Shown in pieces: positions 39,034 to 47,562 of a DNA stretch of 56,514 nt (the first letter of the stretch is position 1; each line of letters starts with the position of its first letter). Position numbers and translations under genes: made by a program. Origin of the DNA: Zoogloea sp. (GTDB lineage: Bacteria > Pseudomonadota > Gammaproteobacteria > Burkholderiales > Rhodocyclaceae); assembly GCF_030157465.1 (NCBI RefSeq), contig NZ_JAOAUU010000069.1, positions 1-56,514 of the forward strand. Reading direction: 5' to 3'. The notes under the pieces were generated by a model, which did no database searches, had not been told where the DNA came from, and was given only the letters and a program-made list of their open reading frames with translations.

Positions 39034-40464
39034 TCATTTCCCCAGTCGTTGAACAATCTCGATCAGTTTTTTCACCAGCTCGGTTCGAGGGACGGCTGGA
39101 TTTGAAAGCTCTTGGATCATCGGCACAATCCATTCGACGCCTGTGTAGTACTCGTCTGGCGCTCCTAACACTTGAGCCGCAATTTTCTCGGCAGCGAATC
39201 CAGTGACTCCTACTGGTACGGGAATGCGGCCGTGGCTTACGGCAATCTCAAATTCCCGGATCATTCCATTTGCCACAACGATGCTTCCATCAGTCGCAGC
39301 TTTGTTGCCAAATATGAATATTGCGATGCCTGATAATGCGATCATCCTTTGGCGATACTCTTCCCACAAACTCGGGAGGTCTTGGTCTCTCGTGGGAAAT
39401 TGTGGAAAGGGGCGCATTACTAATTGCTCCTCCGAGTATTTTTCTGGATTTGCGTAAATCGCCTCCAAGGCACCATTGATCACTGCACTACCAATTCCCC
39501 ACCCGAACCCATTCACGACCCGCAGGTCGGATCGAATAAGACTTCCAGTAAGTGAGTGCACAAAATTTAGGGCTTCCTGGCGCTCCCAGGCGCCGTACGT
39601 CTCTGCGCTGCCAGCGATAAAGACTGTCTTCTTTAAAAACCTAGCTTTAATGGCTTCCAAGATTTTGGGGATATCAGAGTACTCGTCAATCAAAAGGGTT
39701 TGGATGCCGTATCGCTTTAAATCATCAACACGCAAGTCTTGCTTTCTTGCCCTGTATTTATTTAGCTCCTCGTCTTCCGCAGTATCGATTTTTTCCTTTC
39801 TCATGAAGCAATAGTGATTTCGCTTTGTGCTTGTATGAAGTCGACTGAGAACGTAATCGAGGTTGGGGTCGGTGAAACTAAAACCAATAAATAGGAAGGT
39901 TTTTGAAACCAAATCACCCATTAAGGCGGTTACAAACGGAGCGTGAGATTGGTAGTACTGCTCATACTGTTCCTTATACAGAATTGCTTTATTGGCGTGA
40001 TGCACATCGCCGTGCATCTTGTAAACGACCACATCTCTTTTCGGCCGGGTTGTACTTAGCTGGTCAACATCGTGCTTAACGTCCGGCACTTTGAAGGCCG
40101 CTTTGATCGCATCCTCAATTAGCGTGTCGTAATTGGTAGTCCAATATGTCCTTATCGGAAGTTGAGCCAGAATTTCGTGAGTGGGTGAGGATTCAGCTTG
40201 GTGAGAAAACTCCTCCACAATGCGCCGGGTGAGCTTTGCCGAGCCTCTCAATTGGTTGACGTGGAATTGAGCAAGAGAGATAAGGTCCTGCTCGCGGTCG
40301 ACATCGAGTCCAATTTCTGACGCGATATCACGCAGCAGCTCAGGCCAATCTACATAGCCCGAGCCCTTCGACATGCCCGCACCTGCGAATACGGCCGCAT
40401 TGCCAGCATCTAGATCTTTTGCAAAGTCTCTGATGAAGGCTTCGACTTCGTTAGAAAATGACAT
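39034..40464 (-). CDS. thsA: Thoeris ThsA-like NADase (SIR2 + SLOG/STALD)
   Basis: A 476-aa effector, the same length as B. cereus ThsA. The SIR2 domain (about 1-270) has FAGAGMSKGSGYVDW, the catalytic asparagine N111 in WTTNYDTLIEDA and histidine H151 in VYKMHGDV, equivalent to N112/H152 of the characterised protein. The C-terminal SLOG-type sensor (about 285-476) starts TVFIAGSAETYG and contains VNGFGWGIGSAVINGALEAI and IFIFGNK; it binds the ThsB signal, after which the SIR2 domain destroys NAD+ and the cell dies or stops growing. GGAGGCAGG precedes the ATG at 40464. Confidence 0.95.
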   Translation of the reverse strand: MSFSNEVEAFIRDFAKDLDAGNAAVFAGAGMSKGSGYVDWPELLRDIASEIGLDVDREQDLISLAQFHVNQLRGSAKLTRRIVEEFSHQAESSPTHEILAQLPIRTYWTTNYDTLIEDAIKAAFKVPDVKHDVDQLSTTRPKRDVVVYKMHGDVHHANKAILYKEQYEQYYQSHAPFVTALMGDLVSKTFLFIGFSFTDPNLDYVLSRLHTSTKRNHYCFMRKEKIDTAEDEELNKYRARKQDLRVDDLKRYGIQTLLIDEYSDIPKILEAIKARFLKKTVFIAGSAETYGAWERQEALNFVHSLTGSLIRSDLRVVNGFGWGIGSAVINGALEAIYANPEKYSEEQLVMRPFPQFPTRDQDLPSLWEEYRQRMIALSGIAIFIFGNKAATDGSIVVANGMIREFEIAVSHGRIPVPVGVTGFAAEKIAAQVLGAPDEYYTGVEWIVPMIQELSNPAVPRTELVKKLIEIVQRLGK

Positions 40465-40793
40465 CCTGCCTCCTGCCTTCCCGCGACCAAATAGCACGGG
40501 GATGCTATGAATATATGGAAAGAGACAAGGCTACGCGTTTTGCATCATTAATTCAATAAAAACTGCCCATAGCATTACCCCAAACGCATACTCTCAGTAG
40601 AGGGCTATGACAGTGACCGATTTCTGAAACGTCCGCTGCCTGTGGCCATGCTGACGTTCAAATGTATAGCTTCAGGGGGCCGGCGAGAGGCCGCTTCTGG
40701 CCGATAGCTATCACCCTCCTATCCGCCATCTATTCAATCCCAACCCCCGACCAGCCCAATCCGCACCGCCCGGGGTTCGCGACGCTTCATTTT
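40465..40793. other. Gap upstream of the Thoeris operon
   Basis: No supported gene. It should contain the minus-strand promoter of thsA-thsB; the AT-rich part at 40500-40575 is the likely place, but I see no convincing -35/-10 pair. Confidence 0.4.
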
Positions 40794-41168
40794 TTACCCC
40801 TCGCTCGCCCCCTTCTTCACCCCTCTATTCCCTGTCTTTTTCTCGGACTTCTTCTTCAGCCCCAGCGCCGCCAGCTCGTCGGAGTCTTCGCCGTAGATGG
40901 CGCGGACTTGGGTTTTGGCGCCGGTGATGGCGTCGTGGAAGGTGCTTTCGGTGATGGCGAGGGCGTCGCGGGCGGCGGCGAGGGCTTTTGCGGCGATGGC
41001 TTCGGCTTCGCGATGGGTGCGGTAGGCCTCGTAGGCGCGGGTGACGGCCTCGAGGGTGTAGGCGTCATTGGGCGGTTTGTAGCCGGTGATGGTCTTTAGG
41101 CCGAAGTAGGCATCTTCGTCGGCGCGAAGGACGGACGCGGGGACGCCTTTGAGCTGGATTTTCTGCAT
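40794..41168 (-). CDS. Conserved protein of unknown function (C-terminal LGLKKKSE motif)
   Basis: A 124-aa helical protein. I chose the ATG at 41168 (MQKIQLKGVPASVLRADEDAYFGLKTITGYKPPNDAYT). Similar hypothetical proteins are, to my knowledge, found in many bacteria; they share the SVLxADEDAY start, the FHDAITGAKTQVRAIYGEDSDELAALGLKKKSE end and a variable helical middle. The tail is basic. Function unknown. The longer frame upstream lacks family-like residues. Confidence 0.75.
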   Translation of the reverse strand: MQKIQLKGVPASVLRADEDAYFGLKTITGYKPPNDAYTLEAVTRAYEAYRTHREAEAIAAKALAAARDALAITESTFHDAITGAKTQVRAIYGEDSDELAALGLKKKSEKKTGNRGVKKGASEG

Positions 41169-41562
41169 GATGGTTTCCGTTGCGGGTTGAACGTGTCGTG
41201 GGCTACCACGCTCAAATCTTATAGTTGCATGACATTTTGTGAAATATGTCATTCGATATAGCAAGGCGGAAAAACCCCAAAAATATTCAGCATCTGGCAC
41301 GGGTGGCGCGGCTCGCGGATGACAGCGGCGGCTTGGGGGATTCTGCGGCAAACGGGCGAGCCCGGCGTGAGAACGCGCGGGGTTTGTGCGCTGACGCATG
41401 AACACGCTGTGCGGTGGTAGGGCTGTGTGCAGCTTGCGCAGCGCTTGTAGCGGGGTGGCAAGTTTTTCGCGCGGCGGGCGATTGCCTTATTCCTTGGCCG
41501 GAATGCCTTCTTTGGTGGGTGCGCGCGAACCTGTGAGGGGCGGATGGCTTTTGTTCAGCCCC
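41169..41562. other. Gap before the 21-bp repeat array
   Basis: No supported gene. A plus-strand frame opens at an ATG at 41398 and runs into the repeat array, but its first 58 codons show no domain and may be non-coding. Confidence 0.4.
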
Positions 41563-41793
41563 GAAATAAAGATGTTTGCACCCGAACATCTTCATTCTGG
41601 CCTCGAACATCTTTTGTTTGCATTCGAACATCTTCATTCGGGCAGTGAACATCTTTTGTTTGTGGCCGAAATGCTTTTACTCACCCAAGAAATGCTTTAT
41701 TCGAGACGCGAGCAGCTTCTACCTGGCCATGAGCAGCTTTATCTCAGCGCTGTACATCGTCTTTCGCGGCGCGGAATCTTTCATTCCAGATCA
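41563..41793 (+). repeat. Tandem array of eleven diverged 21-bp units
   Basis: Units start at 41563, 41584, 41605, 41626, 41647, 41668, 41689, 41710, 41731, 41752 and 41773, all exactly 21 bp. Most begin GAACATCTT, GAAATGCTT or GAGCAGCTT, followed by a more variable 12 bases in which units 1 and 3 (TCT/TCG GGC) and 2 and 4 (TTG TTT GYN) alternate. The first and last two units are weaker. Spacing is conserved more strictly than sequence, as expected if the reading frame matters. Confidence 0.88.
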
Positions 41794-41880
41794 CGCATTC
41801 GTGCTTTTTACGGCGAGGGCTTTTCTGAGACTTCTCGCGCCCTTTCCTCACGCATCTCACTGATGCAAGGATCTCCATGA
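41572..41880 (+). CDS. Possible heptad-repeat protein encoded by the 21-bp array
   Basis: From the ATG at 41572 a 102-aa frame reads the array as seven-residue units: EHLHSGL, EHLLFAF, EHLHSGS, EHLLFVA, EMLLLTQ, EMLYSRR, EQLLPGH, EQLYLSA. Glu in position 1 and Leu in position 3 are kept while the rest varies, the pattern of a helical repeat. The frame continues 40 residues past the array. The opposite strand is also open and reads MFTARMKMFECKQKMF..., so the coding strand is unsure. The ribosome binding site is weak, and an in-frame ATG at 41398 would give 160 aa. Confidence 0.4.
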   Translation: MFAPEHLHSGLEHLLFAFEHLHSGSEHLLFVAEMLLLTQEMLYSRREQLLPGHEQLYLSAVHRLSRRGIFHSRSRIRAFYGEGFSETSRALSSRISLMQGSP

Positions 41881-41983
41881 TGATCTGCTGCGGGAGCGCC
41901 GATGCGCCGTGGAGATCGGGCCACCGCTCCGCTCTTGTTCCCGCATGACCCACCGAAGGCGCCTGCCATCCCAGGCACCAGAC

Positions 41984-42014
41984 GAAAAAAACCCGGCCGC
42001 AATTGAGGCCGGGT
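41984..42014 (-). terminator. Rho-independent terminator after the cytochrome c gene
   Basis: ACCCGGCC (minus strand) pairs perfectly with GGCCGGGT around an 8-nt loop and is followed by a run of T. It lies 46 bp after the cytochrome stop. Confidence 0.9.
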
Positions 42015-42060
42015 GGTGGCGCGCGGGGGGATGCGCGCCGAGGTGAAACAGCAGTGAGGC

Positions 42061-42456
42061 TTATTCGGACTTGGCGACCATGAAGTCGACGATTTCCTTG
42101 ACTTCGTCGTCCTTGAGCGCGGGGTTGCCGCCCTTGGCCGGCATGGCGCCCTTGGCGCCGTTGTAGCCTTCGGTGGCGTGCTTGTAGAGGGTGTCCTTGC
42201 CCTGGGCGATGCGCGGGCCCCAGTCGGCCTTGTCGCCAAGCTTGGGCGCGCCGGCCACGCCGGTCTGGTGGCACATGGCACAGGTTTTCTTGAACAGCTC
42301 GGCGCCCTTGCCGGCGTCGACGGCAGCCTGGGCGACGGGAGCCGGGGCTGCCGCAGCGGGTGCAGGTGCCTGGGCTTCGGTCTTGGGGGGTTCGGATTTG
42401 CCGCAGGCCGCCAGGAGGCCAACGAGGATCAACGGGAGCAGTTTGCTTGCACGCAT
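42061..42456 (-). CDS. Cytochrome c5-type lipoprotein
   Basis: A 131-aa protein. The ATG at 42456 begins MRASKLLPLILVGLLAAC, a lipoprotein signal with Cys18 as the lipid anchor. An Ala/Pro-rich tether of about 30 residues leads to a single class I haem domain with C59-AMC62-H63 and the distal Met in GAMPAKGGNPAL. It is probably an electron carrier anchored to a membrane, facing the periplasm. The partner is unknown. Confidence 0.92.
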   Translation of the reverse strand: MRASKLLPLILVGLLAACGKSEPPKTEAQAPAPAAAAPAPVAQAAVDAGKGAELFKKTCAMCHQTGVAGAPKLGDKADWGPRIAQGKDTLYKHATEGYNGAKGAMPAKGGNPALKDDEVKEIVDFMVAKSE

Positions 42457-42773
42457 GGAATTTTCTCTTTTATCTGGATTGGGGGAGGCTTCGCCCATGG
42501 AGCGAAGCATGGGTTAATCGTAACCCGCCCCCCCGCCCGGCTCATTGACCCGAATCAAATTGCCGGTTTTGGGCTTCAATTCAGGCTCTGTCATCGTTGA
42601 ATATGGACATTCATCAAGCCGACGATGCGCCCTGTGCGGTACAGGGGCCATGTGGGGGCGACTTCAGTCGCCCATCCGCGCGTTGAATCACGACCATTCG
42701 TTGATCGGAGTCCGCGGGCGACTGAAGTCGCCCCTACAAGTCGCCCCCACATGAAGCGTGCCCGTAAAAGCCC
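42457..42773. other. Gap with a REP pair
   Basis: Apart from the cytochrome promoter region, this holds the first of five paired REP palindromes (42649-42753). Confidence 0.5.
42649..42753. repeat. Paired REP palindromes, copy 1
   Basis: Two palindromic units, GGGGCGACTTCAGTCGCCC near 42655 and its inverse ending in CCCCTAC at 42737, flank a spacer of about 42 bp. An outer perfect 16-bp inverted repeat (CATGTGGGGGCGACTT at 42649-42664, complement at 42738-42753) encloses the pair. Confidence 0.88.
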
Positions 42774-44120
42774 CTAGCGCGACCGGGCCAGATCCACGTC
42801 GGCGCCATTCTTCTCGTCGGTGTAGGGCGTTTGCGGCCGGGGCTGGCTGCCGGCGTAGCAGCTCACGATCACGTTGGAAAGCGGCTTGGCCTTGTGCAGC
42901 ACCTCGACGGCGCAGCGCCCGAAAACGCTGTCCAGCGTGGCCAGCAGGTTGCGGGCGTAAGGCGTTTCGAGGCGGCCGTCGAGGATCAGGTTGGCGAGCA
43001 GCACGCCGTCCGGCGCCAGTGCCCGGCGGGCATCCAGCCAGAATTCGCGGGTGACCAGATGACCGGGAATGGAGGTGTGGCTGCTGAACACATCCACCAC
43101 CACCCCGTCGTAGCGCCTAGCCGTGGTGCGCACGTAGCGGCGGGCGTCATCCACCACGAATTCGCCGCGGATTGGCGCCTTGAGAAAGCGCGTTTCAGCA
43201 ATCTCGCGGATCTGCGGATCGATATCCACGAAGGTGTAGCGGTTGGCCGGCTCCCGGTGCGACAGGGTGAAACCACCAGCGCCCAGCACAAGAATCTCGC
43301 GGTTCTTGAAGGCCAGCTCGTTCAGCAAAACGTGGCGCAGGTGCTGCACGTAGCGGGCATAGCGGGGCGGCTCGCTGTCGTCGATCAACGAGGCGAGCGA
43401 ATTGTTCACGAAGAAGGCGCGGGGGTCGACATGCCCGGCGAGCGCCACCGGCGCCACCGCGTAATCGGCATAGGCCGTGTCCTTGACCTCGGAAGGCGGA
43501 AACAGGTTGATCGCCAGCGCGGCGGCGCCCGTCAGCCCCAGCGCGCCCCAGCTGCGCCAGCCGCGTGCGGCAAGTCGCAGGCTGCCCAGCACCAGCAGCA
43601 GCGCGCAGATCACCACCGCGGCCGACACACCGAGCCACTGCATCACGCCCAGCGACAGGCTTACCGAACCGAGAAAGCTGCCCAGCGTGGACCAGTACAG
43701 CGCGTAGCCGCTCGCCTCGCCGGCACGCATGTGCTTCATCAGATTGGTGAGCACCGGCACGGTCTGGCCGAGCAGCCAGGCCAGCGGGCACAGCACGCCG
43801 CCGATGAACATCACGTAGGCGACGCCCACCGGCTGCAGGTGGGCGAACAGCCCATCCACCGTAAGCCGCGCCAGCCCGATGCCGGCAAGGAGCGCCGAAA
43901 TCAGGAAGTTGCGCGCCACCACGGCCGTGAAGCGTTCGCTCACCTTTGCCCCCGACGCATAACCCAGGGCCAGCGCCAGCAGAAAGAAGCCGATAGTCGG
44001 CGCCGTCACCACGATGGAGCTGCCCACATGGGGCACCAGCCGGCGCAGCGCGATGACCTCGGCGCCCAGCGAGCAGAAGCCTTCAATGAAAACGATCAGG
44101 TAGAGCAGGTGTCGGGGCAT
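42774..44120 (-). CDS. Membrane-fused spermidine-synthase-like protein
   Basis: A 448-aa protein. The N-terminal half (about 1-220) has seven or so membrane helices starting MPRHLLYLIVFIEGFCSLGAEVIALRRLVP, the usual start of such fusions. The C-terminal half is a spermidine synthase/methyltransferase fold with the nucleotide loop ILVLGAGGFTLSH, then YTFVDIDPQIREIAETRFL and DGVVVDVFSSHTSIPGHL. The product is not certain; many members have not been tested. I chose the ATG at 44120; a longer frame upstream is not family-like. The adjacent proline iminopeptidase gene lies 20 bp upstream. Confidence 0.88.
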   Translation of the reverse strand: MPRHLLYLIVFIEGFCSLGAEVIALRRLVPHVGSSIVVTAPTIGFFLLALALGYASGAKVSERFTAVVARNFLISALLAGIGLARLTVDGLFAHLQPVGVAYVMFIGGVLCPLAWLLGQTVPVLTNLMKHMRAGEASGYALYWSTLGSFLGSVSLSLGVMQWLGVSAAVVICALLLVLGSLRLAARGWRSWGALGLTGAAALAINLFPPSEVKDTAYADYAVAPVALAGHVDPRAFFVNNSLASLIDDSEPPRYARYVQHLRHVLLNELAFKNREILVLGAGGFTLSHREPANRYTFVDIDPQIREIAETRFLKAPIRGEFVVDDARRYVRTTARRYDGVVVDVFSSHTSIPGHLVTREFWLDARRALAPDGVLLANLILDGRLETPYARNLLATLDSVFGRCAVEVLHKAKPLSNVIVSCYAGSQPRPQTPYTDEKNGADVDLARSR

Positions 44121-44140
44121 GGTCGAATCTTTAAATGATT

Positions 44141-45049
44141 TCAGCAGGTGATGAGCAAGGCTTGCCGCCAGGCGCTGACCATTGCCGGGTGAAAGGCCTC
44201 GTGGCCGCAGCCCTCCACCCACACCAGCCGGCTGCCGGCGATGCGGGCGTGGATGCGCTCGGCGTTGGCCGGTGGGCAAACCTGGTCGAGGCGGCCGTGG
44301 ATCAGCGTCACCGGCAAACCGGCCAGCGTTTCGCAGGCAGAGAGAAAGGCGGCTTCGTCGAGAAAGCAACCGGCCCGCAGGTAATGGGCCTGAAGGCGGT
44401 ACTTGAGGACCAGCCGATCAAGCTCGGCGCTGCCCGGCAGCCAGTCGTCAAGCGGGGCCGAAGGCTCGGCGAGCGCGCGCTCGTAACGCGCCCAGGCCAG
44501 TGCGGCGGCGCGGGCGGCCGCGTGGTCGGCAGCGTTCAGGCGCACCTGCAGCGCCGCCAGCAGATCATCCCGCTCGCCCTCCGGCACCAAGGCCGCCAAT
44601 GCCTGCCAGGCGGCCGGGCTCACCTCGGCCAGATCTTGGAAAAACCAGCGCACATTGGCCGCGCCCGGCATGAAAGTGCTGCGCAGCACCAAGCCGGATG
44701 TGGCCAAAGGCGTGGCCGCCGCATACGCCAGCGCCAGCGTCGCCCCCCACGACCCGCCGGTAACACGCCAGCGGGCGATGCCCAGGTGGCGGCGCAACAG
44801 CTCGATGTCGGCGATCAGGTGGGCCGTGGTGTTGGCGCGGGTTTCGCCGGCAGGCGTCGAGCGTCCGGCCCCGCGCTGGTCGAACAGGATGACCCACTGC
44901 CGCGCCGTGTCGTACAGCTCGGCCAGGCGCGGGCTGCAGCCGCTGCCCGGCCCCCCGTGGAGCACCAGCACCGGCTCGCCGGACGGGTTGCCGAGGGTTT
45001 CGAAGTACAGCCGGTGCGTGTCCCCGGCGTCGATAAATCCGTTGCTCAT
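44141..45049 (-). CDS. pip: Proline iminopeptidase (alpha/beta hydrolase)
   Basis: A 302-aa cytoplasmic serine peptidase that removes N-terminal proline. The oxyanion region HGGPGSG, the DQRGAGRS motif, the nucleophile elbow GGSWGATLAL (Ser in GxSxG), and the acid and base in HGRLDQVCP and GCGHEAFHP are all present. The ATG at 45049 begins MSNGFIDAGDTHRLYFETLGN. The length is close to the family norm. It is likely cotranscribed with the spermidine-synthase-like gene. Confidence 0.92.
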   Translation of the reverse strand: MSNGFIDAGDTHRLYFETLGNPSGEPVLVLHGGPGSGCSPRLAELYDTARQWVILFDQRGAGRSTPAGETRANTTAHLIADIELLRRHLGIARWRVTGGSWGATLALAYAAATPLATSGLVLRSTFMPGAANVRWFFQDLAEVSPAAWQALAALVPEGERDDLLAALQVRLNAADHAAARAAALAWARYERALAEPSAPLDDWLPGSAELDRLVLKYRLQAHYLRAGCFLDEAAFLSACETLAGLPVTLIHGRLDQVCPPANAERIHARIAGSRLVWVEGCGHEAFHPAMVSAWRQALLITC

Positions 45050-45381
45050 CAAAAAAGGCGATGTAACCGTTAGCTGTGGAGTTTTTGCGTCGGTAGCAGG
45101 TGCGTTGCTGTGCCTGTGTGGGGGCGACTTCAGTCGCCCATCTGCGCGTGGAATCACAGGCAAGCCGTTATTCAGCCTCCGCGGGCGGCTGAGTTCGCCC
45201 CTACATGGCGCCTGCATTTCCACAGACAACGATGACAGAGCCTCAAAAAATGCCCACCCCGACCTGGCCCGAAAATCACGATTTTCGTGAGGCGCGAGTA
45301 TGCCGCCCTTTGCAACACTGTGCGCCACGGTCATGCCGCCCGGCAGGCCGACAACCGCAATCAAGAATACGGAGACTTCTC
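45050..45381. other. Gap with a REP pair before pqqA
   Basis: Contains the second REP pair at 45117-45205 and the promoter regions of the divergent pip and pqqA genes. No gene is seen apart from pqqA at its end. Confidence 0.5.
45117..45205. repeat. Paired REP palindromes, copy 2 (one arm worn)
   Basis: The first unit is GGGGCGACTTCAGTCGCCC; the second (GGGCGGCTGAGTTCGCCCC) has lost two matches. The spacer resembles that of copy 1 (CCCATCTGCGCGTGGAATCACAG here, CCCATCCGCGCGTTGAATCACGA there). Confidence 0.82.
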
Positions 45382-45456
45382 ATGACCTGGACCACCCCGC
45401 AAGCCTGCGACCTGCGTTTCGGCTTTGAAATCACGATGTACATCGCCGCCCGCTAA
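45382..45456 (+). CDS. pqqA: PqqA, precursor peptide of PQQ
   Basis: A 24-aa peptide beginning MTWTTPQACDLRFGF and ending EITMYIAAR. Glu16 and Tyr20 (EITMY) are the two residues that are cross-linked and become the PQQ skeleton; their spacing is exactly that of known PqqA. GGAG lies eight bases before the ATG. It is too short for most ORF callers and leads the pqqBCDE genes. Confidence 0.93.
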   Translation: MTWTTPQACDLRFGFEITMYIAAR

Positions 45457-45537
45457 ACCGGCGCTGGCCGTCACCACCCCCCTGGCGGCCAGCCAGGTTC
45501 AAAGGCCCGTCATTCACTCCTTGCCTCGCCCATCACC

Positions 45538-46455
45538 ATGCTCATCCGCGTTCTCGGTTCTGCCGCCGGCGGCGGTTTTCCCCAGTGGAACTGCAACTGC
45601 GCCAACTGCCGGGGTGTGCGTGCCGGCCAGCCCAATTACCGTCGCCGCACCCAGTCGTCCATCGCGGTGAGCGCCGACGGTGCCGCCTGGACACTCGTCA
45701 ATGCCTCGCCGGACATCCTGCAGCAGTTCGGGAATTTTGCCGGCAGCTGGCCGGCAAACGGGCTGCGCGGCTGCGGCATCGAATCGGTGGTGCTCGTGGA
45801 CGCCCAGATCGACCACACCACCGGCCTCTACATGCTGCGCGAAAAAGGCAGCCCGTGGCCCATCTGGACGACCGACCCGGTTCTTGAAGACCTGACCCGC
45901 GGCAACCCCATCCTGCACCTGCTCGAACACTACTGCGGCGTAGCCCGCCAGCCGGTGCCGCTCGACGGACGCAGCTTTCACCCGCAGGGCGCCGCCAGCC
46001 TCGATTGGCGGGCCATGCCGCTGCTGTCTGCAGCGCCGCCCTACTCGCCCCACCGGGGCAATCCGGTGCCCGGCGACAACATCGGCCTGACGATCCACGA
46101 CCCGGCCAGCGGCCGCCGCGTGTTTTACGCCCCCGGCCTGGCCGAAGTCGACGATGCGGTTTTCGACGCCATGGCCACGTCCGATTGCGTGATGGTGGAC
46201 GGCACCTTCTGGACCGACGACGAGATGATCGGCCTCGGGCTGTCAAAGAAGCGCGCCCGCGACATCGGCCACCTGGCCCAGAGCGGCCCCGGCGGCATGA
46301 TCGAGCAACTCGCCCGCCTGCCAAAGCACGTGCGCCGCATCCTCATTCACATCAACAACACCAACCCGATCCTCGACGAGGACTCGCCCCAGCGCGCAAT
46401 CCTCAGCGCCGCCGGCATCGAGGTGGCCTTTGACGGCATGGAGATCGAACCGTGA
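45538..46455 (+). CDS. pqqB: PqqB, PQQ biosynthesis hydroxylase-type protein
   Basis: A 305-aa metallo-beta-lactamase-fold protein. It begins [30 protein letters not shown] with the Cys pair that binds structural zinc, and continues [23 protein letters not shown], as in PqqB. PqqB hydroxylates the cross-linked Glu-Tyr intermediate. The stop overlaps the pqqC ATG. Confidence 0.95.
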   Translation: MLIRVLGSAAGGGFPQWNCNCANCRGVRAGQPNYRRRTQSSIAVSADGAAWTLVNASPDILQQFGNFAGSWPANGLRGCGIESVVLVDAQIDHTTGLYMLREKGSPWPIWTTDPVLEDLTRGNPILHLLEHYCGVARQPVPLDGRSFHPQGAASLDWRAMPLLSAAPPYSPHRGNPVPGDNIGLTIHDPASGRRVFYAPGLAEVDDAVFDAMATSDCVMVDGTFWTDDEMIGLGLSKKRARDIGHLAQSGPGGMIEQLARLPKHVRRILIHINNTNPILDEDSPQRAILSAAGIEVAFDGMEIEP

Positions 46456-47171
46456 TGGAACAACACGCCTGGACACCCGAAGAGTTCGAAGCCCAACTGC
46501 GCGACAAGGGCGCGGCCTACCACATCCACCACCCCTTCAACGTCATGCTCAACACCGGCAAGGCCACGCGGGAGCAGATTCAGGGCTGGGTGGCCAACCG
46601 CTATTACTACCAGATCATCATTCCGCAAAAGGATGGCGCGGTGCTTTCCAACTGCCCGGACAGGGAAGTGCGCCGCGAATGGATCCAGCGCATCCTCGAC
46701 CACGACGGCCACGGCGATGACGCCGGCGGCATCGAAGCCTGGCTGCGCCTCGGCCAGGCTGTGGGCCTCACCCGCGAGGAAATCGTCGACCAGCGCCACG
46801 TGATTCCCGCCGTGCGCTTCGCCTGCGACGCCTACCTCAATTTTTGCCGCCAGCGCCCGTGGCAGGAATCGGTGTGCTCCAGCCTCACCGAACTCTTCGC
46901 CCCCACCATCCACAAACAGCGCCTCGCCAACTGGCCCGAGCACTACCCGTGGATCGAAACCGACGGCCTGCAGTACTTTCGCAACCGCGTCACCCAGGCC
47001 CGCCGCGACGTGGAACAAGGCCTCGCCGTCACGCTCGCCTACTTCGACACCCGCGCGCAGCAGCTCAAGGCGCTGGACATCCTCAAGTTCAAGCTCGACA
47101 TATTGTGGTCGATGAACGACGCGATGATGCTGCGCTACGGCCTCGAAGGCAGCTGCAAGGGCAATGTGTAG
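46455..47171 (+). CDS. pqqC: PqqC, pyrroloquinoline-quinone synthase
   Basis: A 238-aa cofactorless oxidase that performs the final ring closure and eight-electron oxidation to PQQ. The core [45 protein letters not shown] and [17 protein letters not shown] carry the active-site histidines and tyrosines. I take the ATG at 46455; a GTG one codon earlier is possible. Confidence 0.96.
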   Translation: MEQHAWTPEEFEAQLRDKGAAYHIHHPFNVMLNTGKATREQIQGWVANRYYYQIIIPQKDGAVLSNCPDREVRREWIQRILDHDGHGDDAGGIEAWLRLGQAVGLTREEIVDQRHVIPAVRFACDAYLNFCRQRPWQESVCSSLTELFAPTIHKQRLANWPEHYPWIETDGLQYFRNRVTQARRDVEQGLAVTLAYFDTRAQQLKALDILKFKLDILWSMNDAMMLRYGLEGSCKGNV

Positions 47172-47178
47172 GAGCGAT

Positions 47179-47247
47179 GTAGGGGCGACTTCAGTCGCCC
47201 ATCGGTGCCTGATCAACGAAAAGGCGGGCGACTGAAGTCGCCCCTAC
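47179..47247. repeat. Paired REP palindromes inside the pqq operon, copy 3
   Basis: Two perfect units, GGGGCGACTTCAGTCGCCC ending at 47200 and GGGCGACTGAAGTCGCCCC starting at 47226, lie between pqqC and pqqD. The 25-bp spacer (ATCGGTGCCTGATCAACGAA...) is almost the inverse complement of the spacer of copy 4. Confidence 0.9.
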
Positions 47248-47285
47248 AAGTCGCCTCTCCCCCATTGCACAAGAAGGCACCCGGC

Positions 47286-47561
47286 ATGACATCCTCACTC
47301 GCCCGCCCGCGCATCAACCGCCTGTTCCGCTTTCAGTGGGAGCCGGCCCAGCAGGCCCACGTGCTGCTCTACCCGGAAGGCATGGTCAAGCTCAACCAGA
47401 GCGCCGGCGAAATTCTCAAGCGCTGCGACGGCAGCACAAGCGTGGCCGAAATCGTCGCCGACCTGGAAAGTGCCTTCAACGCAAGCAACCTCGCCGCCGA
47501 CGTGGACGCCTTCCTGATCATGGCCGACGCGCAAAACTGGATCACCTGGAGCGAAACCTGA
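47286..47561 (+). CDS. pqqD: PqqD, peptide chaperone
   Basis: A 91-aa RiPP-recognition protein that presents PqqA to PqqE. The ATG at 47286 starts [49 protein letters not shown], a typical PqqD. It lies 114 bp after pqqC, a gap filled by the REP pair, and 1 bp before pqqE. Confidence 0.95.
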   Translation: MTSSLARPRINRLFRFQWEPAQQAHVLLYPEGMVKLNQSAGEILKRCDGSTSVAEIVADLESAFNASNLAADVDAFLIMADAQNWITWSET

Positions 47562-47562
47562 A

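Noticed and set aside
41563-41793. 21-bp array as a CRISPR
   Set aside because: Units abut with no spacers and drift in sequence; it is a direct tandem repeat in phase with a reading frame.
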